A DNA stretch of 22,627 nucleotides from Beroe ovata (GCA_946803715.1 CAMPET010000170.1:99791-122417); one strand, 5' to 3'. Shown: positions 11,201-19,769, counted from the first letter of the stretch. Numbers and translations are program-made. Notes: a model not told the origin generated them from the sequence alone.

Positions 11201-14200
11201 TATATCGGCTGATTTAATTGCTTCCTCAACAGGCGCCCTGAGGGATGTTTCATGAGAAAATGTTGCGTTATTGTTGTTATAATGATATGTTAATGTTGTC
11301 TTTCATTGTCGCATCGACACAAACATCAGCCGTCCGTTTGGCAGCCCATTCATAGATAATGGACCTGTAAATGTAGAGTCGAGCAACACCGAAAAGAGTT
11401 TTTCAACACCAATTATACCCTTTCAAGTGGCATTGTACGCTATAAAACATTTTACAGCGAGACTTTTTAGGTTGGATGTTCCTAGTACAAACGATAATGG
11501 ATGTTAAATCATTCAACAATTATACTCCCATACCATACCCAACTCATCTCCGTATGCCGGTAATGGAGCCTACTTTATGGCCGATCCCCACTGGTGTTTG
11601 CCTCTGGGTACCCGGCGAAGAATTTTCAGACACTAACCGGTGATCACACAAGAAGGGGTTTCAATCCCTCTCGATAGTATCACTGATCGAATTGCAGATG
11701 ACCCGTTCTCACCATACCCATCACCTCTCACCTAACTCGGGGGTACAAGTCCGCAAACAGCTCTTCCATCTCAGCACGTGACACTTTTGCCCGGAAATCC
11801 CTGTCCTTGTGGAGTGACTCCACCTGGGCCCAGGTGTCCGTGTTCGCACTCAGGACAGTCTTCACTTTGGTTGCTTCTTTCAGGAGTTTTTTCATGGCTC
11901 GGGCGTTCTCGCGAACATTTGGGAGCTGAATGGGGAGGTGGGGGCTTTGAAAATGTGATTGCTGGTTGAAGGGAATGCGATTACATCACATCCGGGAAAC
12001 AATCACCCATTCGAGGTTAGAAATTAGGAATTTGAGTGCTCAACAGCGTCATACCTTGGGGTATTTTTCTGAGAATTTATCGGCAAGAAGCTCTCTGAGT
12101 CTAAAATCCATTTCATATCCTCCTAAACTCCTATCAAACCTGACAATAAATGGAATCATGACAGGTTCTCCTCACTTTTGATCAGCGCGTATATTTTGAG
12201 GGAATATTTTGGGAAGCATCTGGAAAGTTCTGGAAGAGGAATAATCGACTCACCCTACTCCAAGAACTTGAACAGTGGGTACTTTCTCTTTGCTGTTCTT
12301 ATCTTTTTGTAGAGAGTAACTTACAACCGCGGCTGTTGTGAACTGAGATCCAACCGTGGCAAATAACACTATCTGGATAGGAAATTACTCCTAATTATAC
12401 ACGCAAATCCGAGAATCGATACCGGGTTTTGATTTGAAACAAAAACTTGAGATAGAAGTGGTTTTGAGCTTTTTTACCGTAGGTTTTTCTGTCATCTTTA
12501 TGTCCCTAAAAACGGCATATTGGAGGGAAATTGCTGATGTTGTACTCATAAGTTGCATCAACTGAACTCCTGCTATTTCAGCAACACTGAGAAGAGAGGG
12601 CTGTGAAACGTCGAAACAAGACGCGAAAAGAGGCGGTGGACTCACTGAGACACTTACGAAAGACACTCCTGTTCATGATATAGGACATTAAATAAGACAT
12701 TAAATAAGACACTAAGGAGAAGTTAACTACCTTTTAACAGCTTCTCGCTCCACTTGATTGAAGAATGGAGGTATACAAATGATAACTTTATCAACTGGGA
12801 CACTTCCATGAGCTACCGCCATTGTAATCGCATTCTCAACCTGAGGTTTAGGGGATAAGTCACATTCGCAGATATTGATTTTCAGAGAGAAAGTGTTCTC
12901 CATTTTGAAGGTTTTTTTGTATTTCCATACCTGCATAGCAAGTAATTCTTCGACAGAGAAGAACGATGAATCCCCATGTCTAAATACGACTGTGTTTCGA
13001 ACTGGATCACCCTCTATCGTGAGATAGGGAAATCTGAGAGTATTGAGCGTTAACAAAACGTATTATTCAGTTGAAAATCTCGATGTATTATCAGTGATTC
13101 TTTTAGAATTCTTTTACCTTCTCTGATACTCGCGTACTACTGGGTTGTCGATTGTTTTCCCTAACAGATCTAGTAAGTGAGAATATAGGTATGCTGGTTG
13201 TTTCTGTCCCTGAATAACGTGTTTGTGACTAAATTATCTAGAGTTTGCCATCTTCTGCAGTCTCAAACAACATTATCTGTGTCAGCGTACGGGTCTCGTA
13301 GCCATTGTGCCACGTTAGCGCAAGATGATCACTTTCCGCGCGCCGCGCGCGCGCCAAATTAAGAGCTATGAAGACGGTAAGCTACCAAGAATCTATGTTC
13401 CGCGCGTTACAGAGATAATATGTAAGTTTGTGACCGATGGAAATTGTGTCATTGTGTAAGGTACCTCAGTTTGACAAATGTTATTAGACGTGCGATGACT
13501 TTAAGGCATGACTGATAAAATGGCTTCAATAAATCCACCCTGGTGAGCAGTACTGAATATGAAAGCATCGAACAATAACTAATGAAGCAATCATCGCCCA
13601 TCGGATTGGCATGAGATTTTGGTTGTCTGAGTTTCTGAATTCTGATGGTCCTTTAGCTGTGATAGAAGTTTCACGAAAATCGATCAATCCATTTGGGAGC
13701 TATCCTCAAATGCTCACTCAAATTGACATGATTTGGGTCGATAACGAGTTATGTCGGCCTCTAACTCGGGAAGCAATCATCGGATTGACATGAAAATTTG
13801 GTTGTCCGAGTTTCAAAATATGGTCCTTTAGCTGTCATAGAAGTTTCAAGAAAATCGGTCTATCCATTTGGGAGCTATCTTCAATGCTCATTGCTCACTC
13901 AAATTGACATGATTTGGGTCGATAGCGAGTTATTTCGGCCTCTAACCCAGGGTGAAATCATCGGATTGACATGAAATTTTGGTGGTCTGAGTTTCTGATG
14001 GTCCTTTAGCTATATAGGAGTTTCAAGAAAATCGGTCAATCCATTTGGGAGCTTTCCCCAAATGCTCACTCAAATTGACATGATTTGGGTCGATAACGAA
14101 GCAATCATCGGATTGACATGAGATTTTGATTGACTTAGTTTCTGATGGTTCTTTAGGTGAAATAGAAGTTTCAAGTCAATCGGTCAATCCGTTTGGAAGC

Positions 14201-14928
14201 TTGCCTTAAATGCTCACTCAAGTTGACATGATTTGGCTCGATAACAGGTGATGCTGACCACTATCTCTGAAAGCAAATATCGGATAGACATGAAATTTTG
14301 GTTGTCTAACTATTTAATGGTCCTTTAGCTGTGATAGAAGTTTCAAGTCAATCAGTCATCCATTTGGGAGCTATCTTCAAATGCAGACTCAAATTTCCAT
14401 GATTTGGGTAGATAAGGCCCTTAACGTGAGAAGCCATTGGCATGAAACATTAGTTGTCTGAGTTTTTTGGACAGCTTTTCACGAGATATGGTCAGGGGTT
14501 ACATTGGCAAAACTTTGGAATAGATCATTGGATCAACATGAAACAATAATACTCACCTGACTCAATGCAGCGTCCCCAAACAATCTCTCGCCATCCTTCA
14601 TATAGACAGCCATTGGTGTTTTACGCTTAGTTTCTGTGTTCAGAACAATGTCTATTGGTACCCCGGGTTTTACAATACCAATCTGCAAAGGTTACAGAAT
14701 ACAGATGTAAGTGATTTTTCCAACTTTCAAATAGTTTTGGAATATTCGACTTTATTATAATTCATACAGACACAAATTAATAATTGAGATATACAGTCAG
14801 ATCAGTTGAGTCCGTTAAGGACTAGAGTTTCAAACCTTCATGAATTCTGTCCCAAGGTCTAGAGAAACCATGCTTCCACCAAATGACGTAGCTATGAGAG
14901 CTGTTGTAAACAAGATGAATCGTAACAT
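8218..14928 (-). CDS. HYOU1: HYOU1/GRP170-type ER chaperone, 20 exons
   Basis: Large Hsp70-family chaperone of the ER lumen; in animals it helps fold secretory proteins and acts as a nucleotide-exchange factor for BiP. Minus-strand exons, 5' to 3': 14836-14928, 14557-14682, 13118-13209, 12931-13033, 12731-12840, 12478-12586, 12254-12372, 12055-12139, 11732-11925, 11112-11237, 10915-10993, 10583-10836, 10270-10498, 9938-10051, 9761-9857, 9543-9686, 9337-9443, 9135-9228, 8893-9017, 8218-8700. All introns are GT-AG and every phase matches, giving 960 residues (human HYOU1 is 999). Seen: hydrophobic signal peptide (about 1-18); phosphate-1 motif SLDLGTEF (22-29); MKIGIVKPGVP (30-40); CIPPFFNQVERE (about 160-171); GVGFDRSLGGYEMDFRLRE (about 249-267); VRENARAMKKLL (about 282-293); PFGGASRVPKIQE (366-378); the substrate-binding beta region around SKGIKAHILMDESG; a Lys/Glu-rich acidic loop (574-621); a helical lid; an acidic tail; and C-terminal KDEL for ER retrieval. 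Odd: the phosphate-2 Asp and the connector Asn-Asp-Asn are replaced (see findings). The exon 11/12 junction is the least certain: I used donor TCT|GTATAC and acceptor CGCAG|TTC, while a later acceptor at 10819 would need a poorer donor. No ERSE (CCAAT-N9-CCACG) was found upstream. Confidence 0.93.
9858..9937 (-). other. Intron 14 within the acidic-loop coding region
   Basis: An 80-nt GT-AG intron separates two Lys/Glu-rich exons (9938-10051 and 9761-9857) encoding the charged loop typical of HYOU1. Reverse-strand open frames across this area are Phe/Ser-rich shadows of these exons. Confidence 0.8.
10125..10269. repeat. Minisatellite filling HYOU1 intron 13 5' half
   Basis: About seven diverged copies of a unit near TTGACACCACTTTCCC on the + strand. 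Read on the gene strand, the array starts exactly at the splice donor GTGAGTGGTGTCAAGGG, which itself resembles a repeat unit (AAAGTGGTGTCAAGGG). The unit matches the array at 819-1050. Translation stays open through the array as far as 10114, so unspliced RNA would add about 50 residues before a stop. Confidence 0.8.
11238..11731 (-). other. Intron 9 of HYOU1-like gene (494 nt)
   Basis: Second longest intron. The flanking exons join directly in frame through a split Arg codon and align without a gap to the family. It contains a comparatively GC-rich segment (about 11550-11680) with a sequence resembling a polymerase III B box (GGTTTCAATCC, 11657-11667, two mismatches from consensus), so it may hold a degraded SINE. 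Confidence 0.6.
12841..12930 (-). other. In-frame, stop-free 90-nt intron 4
   Basis: The segment is bounded by GCAG|GTATGG and CCTCAG|GTT, is a multiple of three and has no stop codon. Removing it gives an ungapped 42-residue match to the family from EELLAM to FFNQVERE-AV, so it is best read as an intron. Retention would insert 30 residues in the ATPase domain. Confidence 0.85.
13210..14556 (-). other. Intron 2 of HYOU1-like gene (1347 nt)
   Basis: By far the longest intron. Its 3' part (gene sense) holds a CG-alternating tract (13336-13355), and its 5' half is almost entirely a tandem array. Confidence 0.85.
13584..14480. repeat. Tandem array of about 145-186 bp units, 5-6 copies
   Basis: Copies begin with GAAGCAATCATCGGATTGAC or close variants at about 13584, 13770, 13953, 14098, 14269 and 14427. 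Each then carries TTTTGGTTGTCTGAGTTTC, TGGTCCTTTAGCTGTGATAG, a run near AATCGGTCAATCCATTTGGG, and CTCAAATTGACATGATTTGG. Copy 3 lacks the segment beginning with a sequence near GTTATGTCGGCC, which explains its short length; the last copy is partial and diverged. The short open frame at 13611-13793 is part of the array and not a gene. Confidence 0.9.
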
Positions 14929-16123
14929 TCTTCTGATTTCTTTTTCCCCTTCTTTCAGATAAGATGTTACATTCACTTGTTGATGCTAAAATACTGTGAA
15001 GATTTAGATGACAACTGAATAATTAGCAAGCAATACTAAATCTTAACATTGTCTGTGAATAGAAATCCCCCTCTGCAATGGATTCTCTATTATTTGGCAA
15101 TAATGTCTCTCCTAGCATGAAACAAAAGACAAAAGGGGTGCTCATGTATTATGACTTTCCACACCATAACAGTTTCAGCAAAAGCTGAAAAGGTAGATTT
15201 GACTTTTGAGAATACACCAAGGCTAGAAAATTGCCTCCTGCTGCATGTCTCCAGCTCATTATTGTTCAAACTGCCAGAAGTGTGATTTCACTGCTCCTCC
15301 ATCTTGGGTATGATTTGATCTCTTTGATGTGGAACATATTATGCTGACTCTACAAATTTGGTGCACCACAAGCATCATAGTTTCACTAGATGCTGATTGC
15401 AAATTACATTTGATCTGATATTGGAGACAATTGCTGCAGAACTTGGTAATTCCATTGAGTGTCTTTAAAACTTAAACTGAATATACAAGAAAAATGAAGT
15501 TTTTTTGCATGAAGGGGGAATGGGAAGGTAGGGATTAGGAGGGGTTAAATGAGTTAGAAATCACAGTTGAGTAAGCCAGAAATTATACGGTGATAAAGGG
15601 GAGAAGAGAAGTAGCAATTGCTATATTGCAAGAGTCATTTGATAGAGAATGATATTGAATGAGGAGGAAATTAGATAAGAAGAAAGAGGAGGGGTTGTAT
15701 GAGGAAGGAGAACTGTTGTACGTTAGCAAATACCAAAACTATAAGTAACAGTATCTGGCACGTGAAGCATCTTTTGCAAGCATAGGAACTAGCAGTTATT
15801 GAATGAAGCAAGTCAATAACAGTTTCTAATGCAAGTTCAAGTAGTAGCAGAACTCAAGTAGCAGCAGTTTTCAATAAGGAAAGGGGCCATTTGTATCACA
15901 GACATTAAATGAACTCAGTACTAGTAAAAAAGAATTGTGTACTTGGGTTACCAAGATAGTATGAATGAGTACATTTAACATCTGTGTCCTACCTCTTGAG
16001 TTTCATTCACTTGTATTCATCATGGCATCATCAAATAAGATAGATAAGATAAGAATTTATGGTATAAACCATCACACATTTCAAGAAAATTTCATCAATA
16101 TAATCTCAGCCACTGAAAAACGC

Positions 16124-16140
16124 CACCTTTCGCAAAGGTG
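16124..16140. repeat. CACCTTT/AAAGGTG hairpin
   Basis: Perfect 7-bp arms (16124-16130 and 16134-16140) around loop CGC. It lies just downstream, in gene sense, of the small minus-strand ORF at 16174-16389. Confidence 0.6.
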
Positions 16141-16173
16141 TCCACTACCCATTATCACTAGGAAAGAAGAATA

Positions 16174-16389
16174 TTAATAAATGTTAATTCCTTTTCTTCT
16201 AGCTACCTGAGGATGAGCCCTCAGGTATTCATTAAATCTATCCTTGTTAGAAAGGTAATTACCTCCTTCAATTTTGCTAATAACTTGATGAGAGACATAC
16301 CAAAAATTGCTAGGATTCAGTGTTACAGAAGACTTCTTATACTTGTCTAATTCAACCTTAAATATATCAACGGTTGAAGCATTATTATC
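16174..16389 (-). pseudogene. Orphan 71-codon open frame, possible gene fragment
   Basis: Open from just after an in-frame TGA (16390-16392) to TAA at 16174-16176, with no ATG at its beginning. The translation is protein-like, not low complexity: it has a charged region with VELDKYKKS, an aromatic segment NFWYVSHQVISKIEGG, and an end near FNEYLRAHPQVARRKG. I do not recognise the family. It could be the 3' end of a decayed mobile-element or host gene, a terminal exon, or chance. Its start abuts a 37-bp direct duplication. Confidence 0.3.
16205..16226. repeat. ACCTGAGG/CCTCAGGT hairpin
   Basis: Perfect 8-bp arms (16205-16212 and 16219-16226) around a 6-nt loop. It falls inside the small minus-strand open frame. 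Confidence 0.6.
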
Positions 16390-16453
16390 TCAAATAAATA
16401 AAGAACTCAAAAACTCAAAAATTATCTCAAATAAATAAAGAACTCAAAAACTC
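16384..16453. repeat. 37-bp direct duplication
   Basis: The unit beginning ATTATCTCAAATAAATAAAG and continuing AACTCAAAAACTC occurs at 16384-16420 and again from 16421, nearly identical. It sits at the border between the orphan ORF and the CG-tract region. Confidence 0.9.
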
Positions 16454-16456
16454 CAT

Positions 16457-16700
16457 TTTGCATTTGTCGATCCATGATAGACCCTGTCGAGAATTTCGTT
16501 GCGCGCGCGCAAACTTATTCTCAGACAGACTTATTCTTGCTGAGTGCTGACGCAAGCCGCTTCGCGGCTTGCATCATGGCGGTCTGGCATCGTCCGACAA
16601 TTTTGCATGTGTTCAAATTCTTTTGTCTATCAATGATAGATCCTGTCAAGAACTTCCTTTCACGCGCGGCGCGCGACTCAAACTTATTTTCAGACTTCGC
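16457..16700. repeat. Diverged direct repeat with CG tracts
   Basis: Two blocks about 160 bp apart share the order ATGATAGA(C/T)CCTGTC(G/A)AGAA, then a GCGC-rich tract, then CAAACTTATT(C/T)TCAGAC. The first runs from about 16470 to 16530 and the second from about 16632 to 16696. The first tract contains a 14-nt palindrome TTGCGCGCGCGCAA at 16499-16512. Confidence 0.75.
16552..16572. repeat. GCAAGCCGC/GCGGCTTGC hairpin
   Basis: Perfect 9-bp GC-rich arms around loop TTC, between the two blocks of the diverged direct repeat. Strong predicted foldback in otherwise AT-rich DNA. Confidence 0.8.
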
Positions 16701-16800
16701 AGCTTGCGTGAACGAACGGTTTTGCAAAGCCCAAACAAAATTCAACTTCGATGAAGGTCCGCGCGCGCGCAAGAAACATGAAACAGTGCAGACAGATAGC

Positions 16801-16849
16801 ATCCGGCAACAACAAATAAAATCTGGCAAGGACAAATAACATCCGGCAA
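16801..16849 (+). promoter_or_regulatory. Phased ATCCGGCAA array (candidate protein sites)
   Basis: Three 9-mers ATCCGGCAA, ATCTGGCAA and ATCCGGCAA start at 16801, 16821 and 16841, exactly 20 bp apart, with similar spacers. Two further copies form the dyad at 16942-16981. The regular two-helical-turn spacing would suit protein binding, but a simple 20-bp tandem repeat explains it equally. Confidence 0.4.
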
Positions 16850-16941
16850 TTTCGTGCGCGTAATTGATTCAGAGTAAAAAACAAGTTCCGTCTTGTCAAA
16901 TTAGATGTACCAAGCGCGATTGCGCGGCTCTACACTCTACA

Positions 16942-16981
16942 TTGCCGGATGTTATCTCATATATGAGATAGTATCCGGCAA
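16942..16981. promoter_or_regulatory. 40-bp dyad with ATCCGGCAA arms
   Basis: Arms TTGCCGGAT (16942-16950) and ATCCGGCAA (16973-16981) are exact complements. They flank a perfect 16-nt palindrome ATCTCATATATGAGAT (16954-16969), with 3-nt unpaired gaps on each side. It lies about 490 bp upstream of the AUR1-like start codon. Could be a dimer or tetramer operator-like site, a foldback element or a transposon relic. Confidence 0.5.
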
Positions 16982-17042
16982 ACTCTACAATATTTAAGAT
17001 TATACAGAGCAGAGTATAGCTATAATAAGAAGCGCGCCGCGC

Positions 17043-17058
17043 ATCGTGTGCACACGAT
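17043..17058. repeat. 16-nt palindrome beside CG tract
   Basis: ATCGTGTGCACACGAT is self-complementary and directly follows the CG-alternating tract GCGCGCCGCGC at about 17032-17042. Confidence 0.7.
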
Positions 17059-17276
17059 TCTATTATCTTGGAAAGTCAAAAAAGGTAGTTGAATGGATTA
17101 ATGATGCTCTCATCTAATTGGAAATTGTTGTAGCATTTGAATGACTTACCTTTATCTTTGATGTTTGAGAATTTCATTAAGTGTTGATTCTTTCAAGGAT
17201 AACTTGCAGATTGATGTCTCAAAAGAATCTTTCCTTTCTGAATTAAAGTTTTTCTTGAAGTAAAGGTGGTGTTTTT

Positions 17277-17301
17277 TACTTACTTACTTACTTACTTACT
17301 T
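17277..17301 (+). repeat. (TTAC)n microsatellite
   Basis: About six TTAC tetranucleotides in a row, between the palindrome cluster and the AUR1-like gene. Confidence 0.9.
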
Positions 17302-17465
17302 GTGATAGTTGATAAATAGTTTTCGTGGCACAGCTGTGCATCTATAAGTTGATGTTCCACTATAATCTAAAAGTTTGATTTATTTTTATTATTATATGGA
17401 TATCAGTGTGTATTGCTTTGAGTTGGATTGGTTGTAAGTGATGATATTCACTCACCAGGTTGATT

Positions 17466-18392
17466 ATGAACCATGTGAGGAGGAAGAAGATTTCAGAATC
17501 TTGGGACAACTTTACAGCAAGTGTGTGTGATTTAGCTGAGGCAGAATGGGACTATTCTATTGGGAAAGTATGTTACTATTTCAAGTTCCCATTGACCATT
17601 GAAAATTACCCTGTAAAGGTGGTAGGGTTGGCATTTGTCCCAGCAATATTTTATTTGACCTTCTTCAACTTCTTCTCATTTTGGCAATGGATATTTGGTG
17701 TTCCAACAGAACCATGGATTCATCTGCCATCATTAGAGTACAAGATATTCGGATGTAATCCTCACCAAATCATCTCCAGATATACAAGTCCAATTTTGGA
17801 CACAATTGCTGCTCTTCCTTACTTGGTTCATTTCCTCTTAGTCTTGATGTACCCACCCTACTGTTACATTAATCGCAAGAAATTAGGATCTTTAGAACCA
17901 GCATTGCGAAGCCTTTGGTGTGGTGGTATTGTATGCTCAGTGTCAGTTTTGACTCAACTTTTCCTTCCTACTGCCCCACCCTGGTTCAATGAGTCTGCTG
18001 TATATGATGCAAAAGGAGAGGTTATACACTCAGCATATAATGAAGCTGGCTTTCAAAGACTTGATGCATTTTATGGCTATTATCTCTTTCATGAAATGTA
18101 TTCCAAGTCTCCAATAACATATGGATCATTTCCATCTCTCCATGTTGCTTTTCCCACAGTTATTCTGATGAATGGATCTTGGATAAGCTGGAAGTTTGGA
18201 TTGTTTCATGTCTGTATCATTTCATGGGCTGCATTATACTCACATCACCATTATCTTATTGACGTAATAGGTGGAATTTTGCTCACATTCTTCACCTATC
18301 AAATCTACTATAGGATATGGAACCCCCTACAGGACTATAATGTGACAAAAAAATCACTCCACAAAAGAGTAAGTGACATCGTGGAGATGTGA
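17466..18392 (+). CDS. AUR1-type inositol phosphorylceramide synthase
   Basis: Predicted multi-pass membrane enzyme of the PAP2/lipid-phosphatase superfamily, AUR1 branch, which transfers phosphoinositol from phosphatidylinositol to ceramide in the Golgi/ER of fungi and some protists. The 308-residue CDS uses the ATG at 17466; an in-frame TGA at 17442-17444 precedes it. Family-specific signatures, in order: LPSLEYKIFG (about 87-96); SPILDTIAALPY (108-119); PTAPPWF (168-174); GSFPSLH (220-226), with the first catalytic His at 226; HHYLIDV (261-267), with catalytic His 262 and Asp 266. These match the His-His-Asp triad of yeast Aur1. Hydrophobic segments lie near 50-77, 110-135, 149-168, 227-239, 246-258 and 267-282. 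It is shorter than yeast Aur1 (401 residues), lacking its long C-terminal tail. No intron interrupts the coding sequence, unlike the 20-exon neighbour, but a CACCAG acceptor-like site at 17449-17458 suggests a spliced 5' UTR or upstream exon. The substrate cannot be fixed from sequence: another ceramide phosphotransferase or PAP2 activity is possible. Confidence 0.85.
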   Translation: MNHVRRKKISESWDNFTASVCDLAEAEWDYSIGKVCYYFKFPLTIENYPVKVVGLAFVPAIFYLTFFNFFSFWQWIFGVPTEPWIHLPSLEYKIFGCNPHQIISRYTSPILDTIAALPYLVHFLLVLMYPPYCYINRKKLGSLEPALRSLWCGGIVCSVSVLTQLFLPTAPPWFNESAVYDAKGEVIHSAYNEAGFQRLDAFYGYYLFHEMYSKSPITYGSFPSLHVAFPTVILMNGSWISWKFGLFHVCIISWAALYSHHHYLIDVIGGILLTFFTYQIYYRIWNPLQDYNVTKKSLHKRVSDIVEM

Positions 18393-19760
18393 TTGTAGGA
18401 ACACTATTTGTTAATTTCGATTGTCTGTAATGGTAATTGATGTGATGTTATTTGAATTTTAAAATTGACAATCATGTGATGCTCTGTGATCTGAATTATA
18501 CCTAGTGAAGCATGGTAGCCAAATATTTAAGAATGTTTTTTTGAATTTTGAATTACATTTTTTTTTTCATCTTTTGCAATATTTATCTATATCTGAAGAA
18601 GAATTTTATGTTCTTTTATGGGTATCCATCCAATCATCTATTTAGCTTTTAAATTTTGCACGAGATTCCCATCTCTAACATAGGGTTCCAGTGTAGGTCA
18701 AAGCATGGGTATTGAGTAGCATCAATTGATTTTGTTTGTGAATGCTTAGTAATTATCATGTATATATATTATACCCAAAATCAATTGAGAATTGCTTGAG
18801 TNGATCAATGAATGGATGACTATATAATATATTTGAAGGAAACGAAAAATGAGAATGTTGAATCGAAGTTGTTGATGTTTGATATTATTAATGAAGTGTG
18901 GTTCAAAACTTTTTGAAGTAAAATGCGAAAATTCCTAGTGTGTGTATCATGTATGGGATAACAAAAGTTCCTAGTCTGTATGGGGATCACTTGACAACAC
19001 GAATTTTATGCGCCAAACATATTTTCGTTCCCTATTTACATTAAATTTATTTATATACATCATGTTTATAGTTGACATGTGACCAAGCAATCGATAATTG
19101 GTGCTCGTTATGTATTTATTTTGTATAGTTTTTAACATAATTGCTGCATTTATTATTTTAATTTGTAATAAATTCGGCAATATATAACATACATTATACA
19201 TACCTACAATCTATAATCTACATGTTAATAAGTAGTAATACATGTTAGAATTACAAGTAGTCACGCATTATTTTGGGTTCCAATTACTATAAAAATCCTT
19301 CAAAGTTGTTTTAGACGAATGATGGGAAAATGTTTGCATTTCTATCTATTATGGAGTAATCATGCCTATTGAAAAATAACTTTACTTTATCATTTGCGAA
19401 TTATTTCTATGCCTCTTATTCGTGATGAATCTTTTGAATCCATATCTTATACCTTCTTCAAACTCCCTTTCATGTCTCCATTTTTACTGAAACCGAGATT
19501 ATTTGGGCTAGGGTGCAACCCTTAGTGCATGGTAGAATAGGAAAAACCAAACACAGCAGCCACAACTTCTCTAAGAACACCAGCACATCTCATCAGCATC
19601 TATCAGGTATGAATTGTGTTTTCAATTATGCCTGTGCTAATGATTCAAATTCTGAAGTGCGTTTATTAAAGTGATATGGCTGGATCAGCTATACACAATT
19701 ATACATTGTAAAAAGTGCGATTGTAAGATTCGGTTTTTCTTGTACAGTGTGTAAAGTGAA
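18393..19760. other. 3' flank of AUR1-like gene, no further gene seen
   Basis: AT-rich non-coding sequence. An AATAAA at 19167-19172 is a possible poly(A) signal about 775 nt past the stop. One ambiguous base (n) occurs at 18802. Short frames here are AT-rich noise. Confidence 0.5.
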
Positions 19761-19769
19761 CAATGAAAA

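Larger units (their letters stand above)
14929..17465. other. Divergent intergenic region
   Basis: Separates the start codons of the HYOU1-like (-) and AUR1-like (+) genes and must contain both promoters. No TATA box or ERSE could be assigned with confidence. A purine-rich + strand stretch lies at about 15500-15720. The segment after 16120 is dense in hairpins, a duplication, CG tracts and repeated boxes, listed separately. Confidence 0.6.

Noticed and set aside
11316-11364. Possible extra HYOU1 exon on the minus strand (TTACAG acceptor, frame with YEWAAKR)
   Set aside because: The flanking exons join directly with an ungapped family match, and no donor in this segment has the phase needed to keep the frame.
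13584-14480. CRISPR-like array
   Set aside because: Units are long, diverged and contiguous without short identical repeats and unique spacers; the context is a eukaryotic intron.
16200-16230. Hammerhead-ribozyme-like string (CTGAGGATGAG)
   Set aside because: The core CUGAUGA is not intact and no GAAA segment follows at the required place; it is explained as a simple hairpin.
16474-16899. Overlapping frames on both strands around the CG tracts
   Set aside because: They follow the repeated blocks and CG tracts; translations are Arg/Ala-rich and mirror the repeat, not a protein family.
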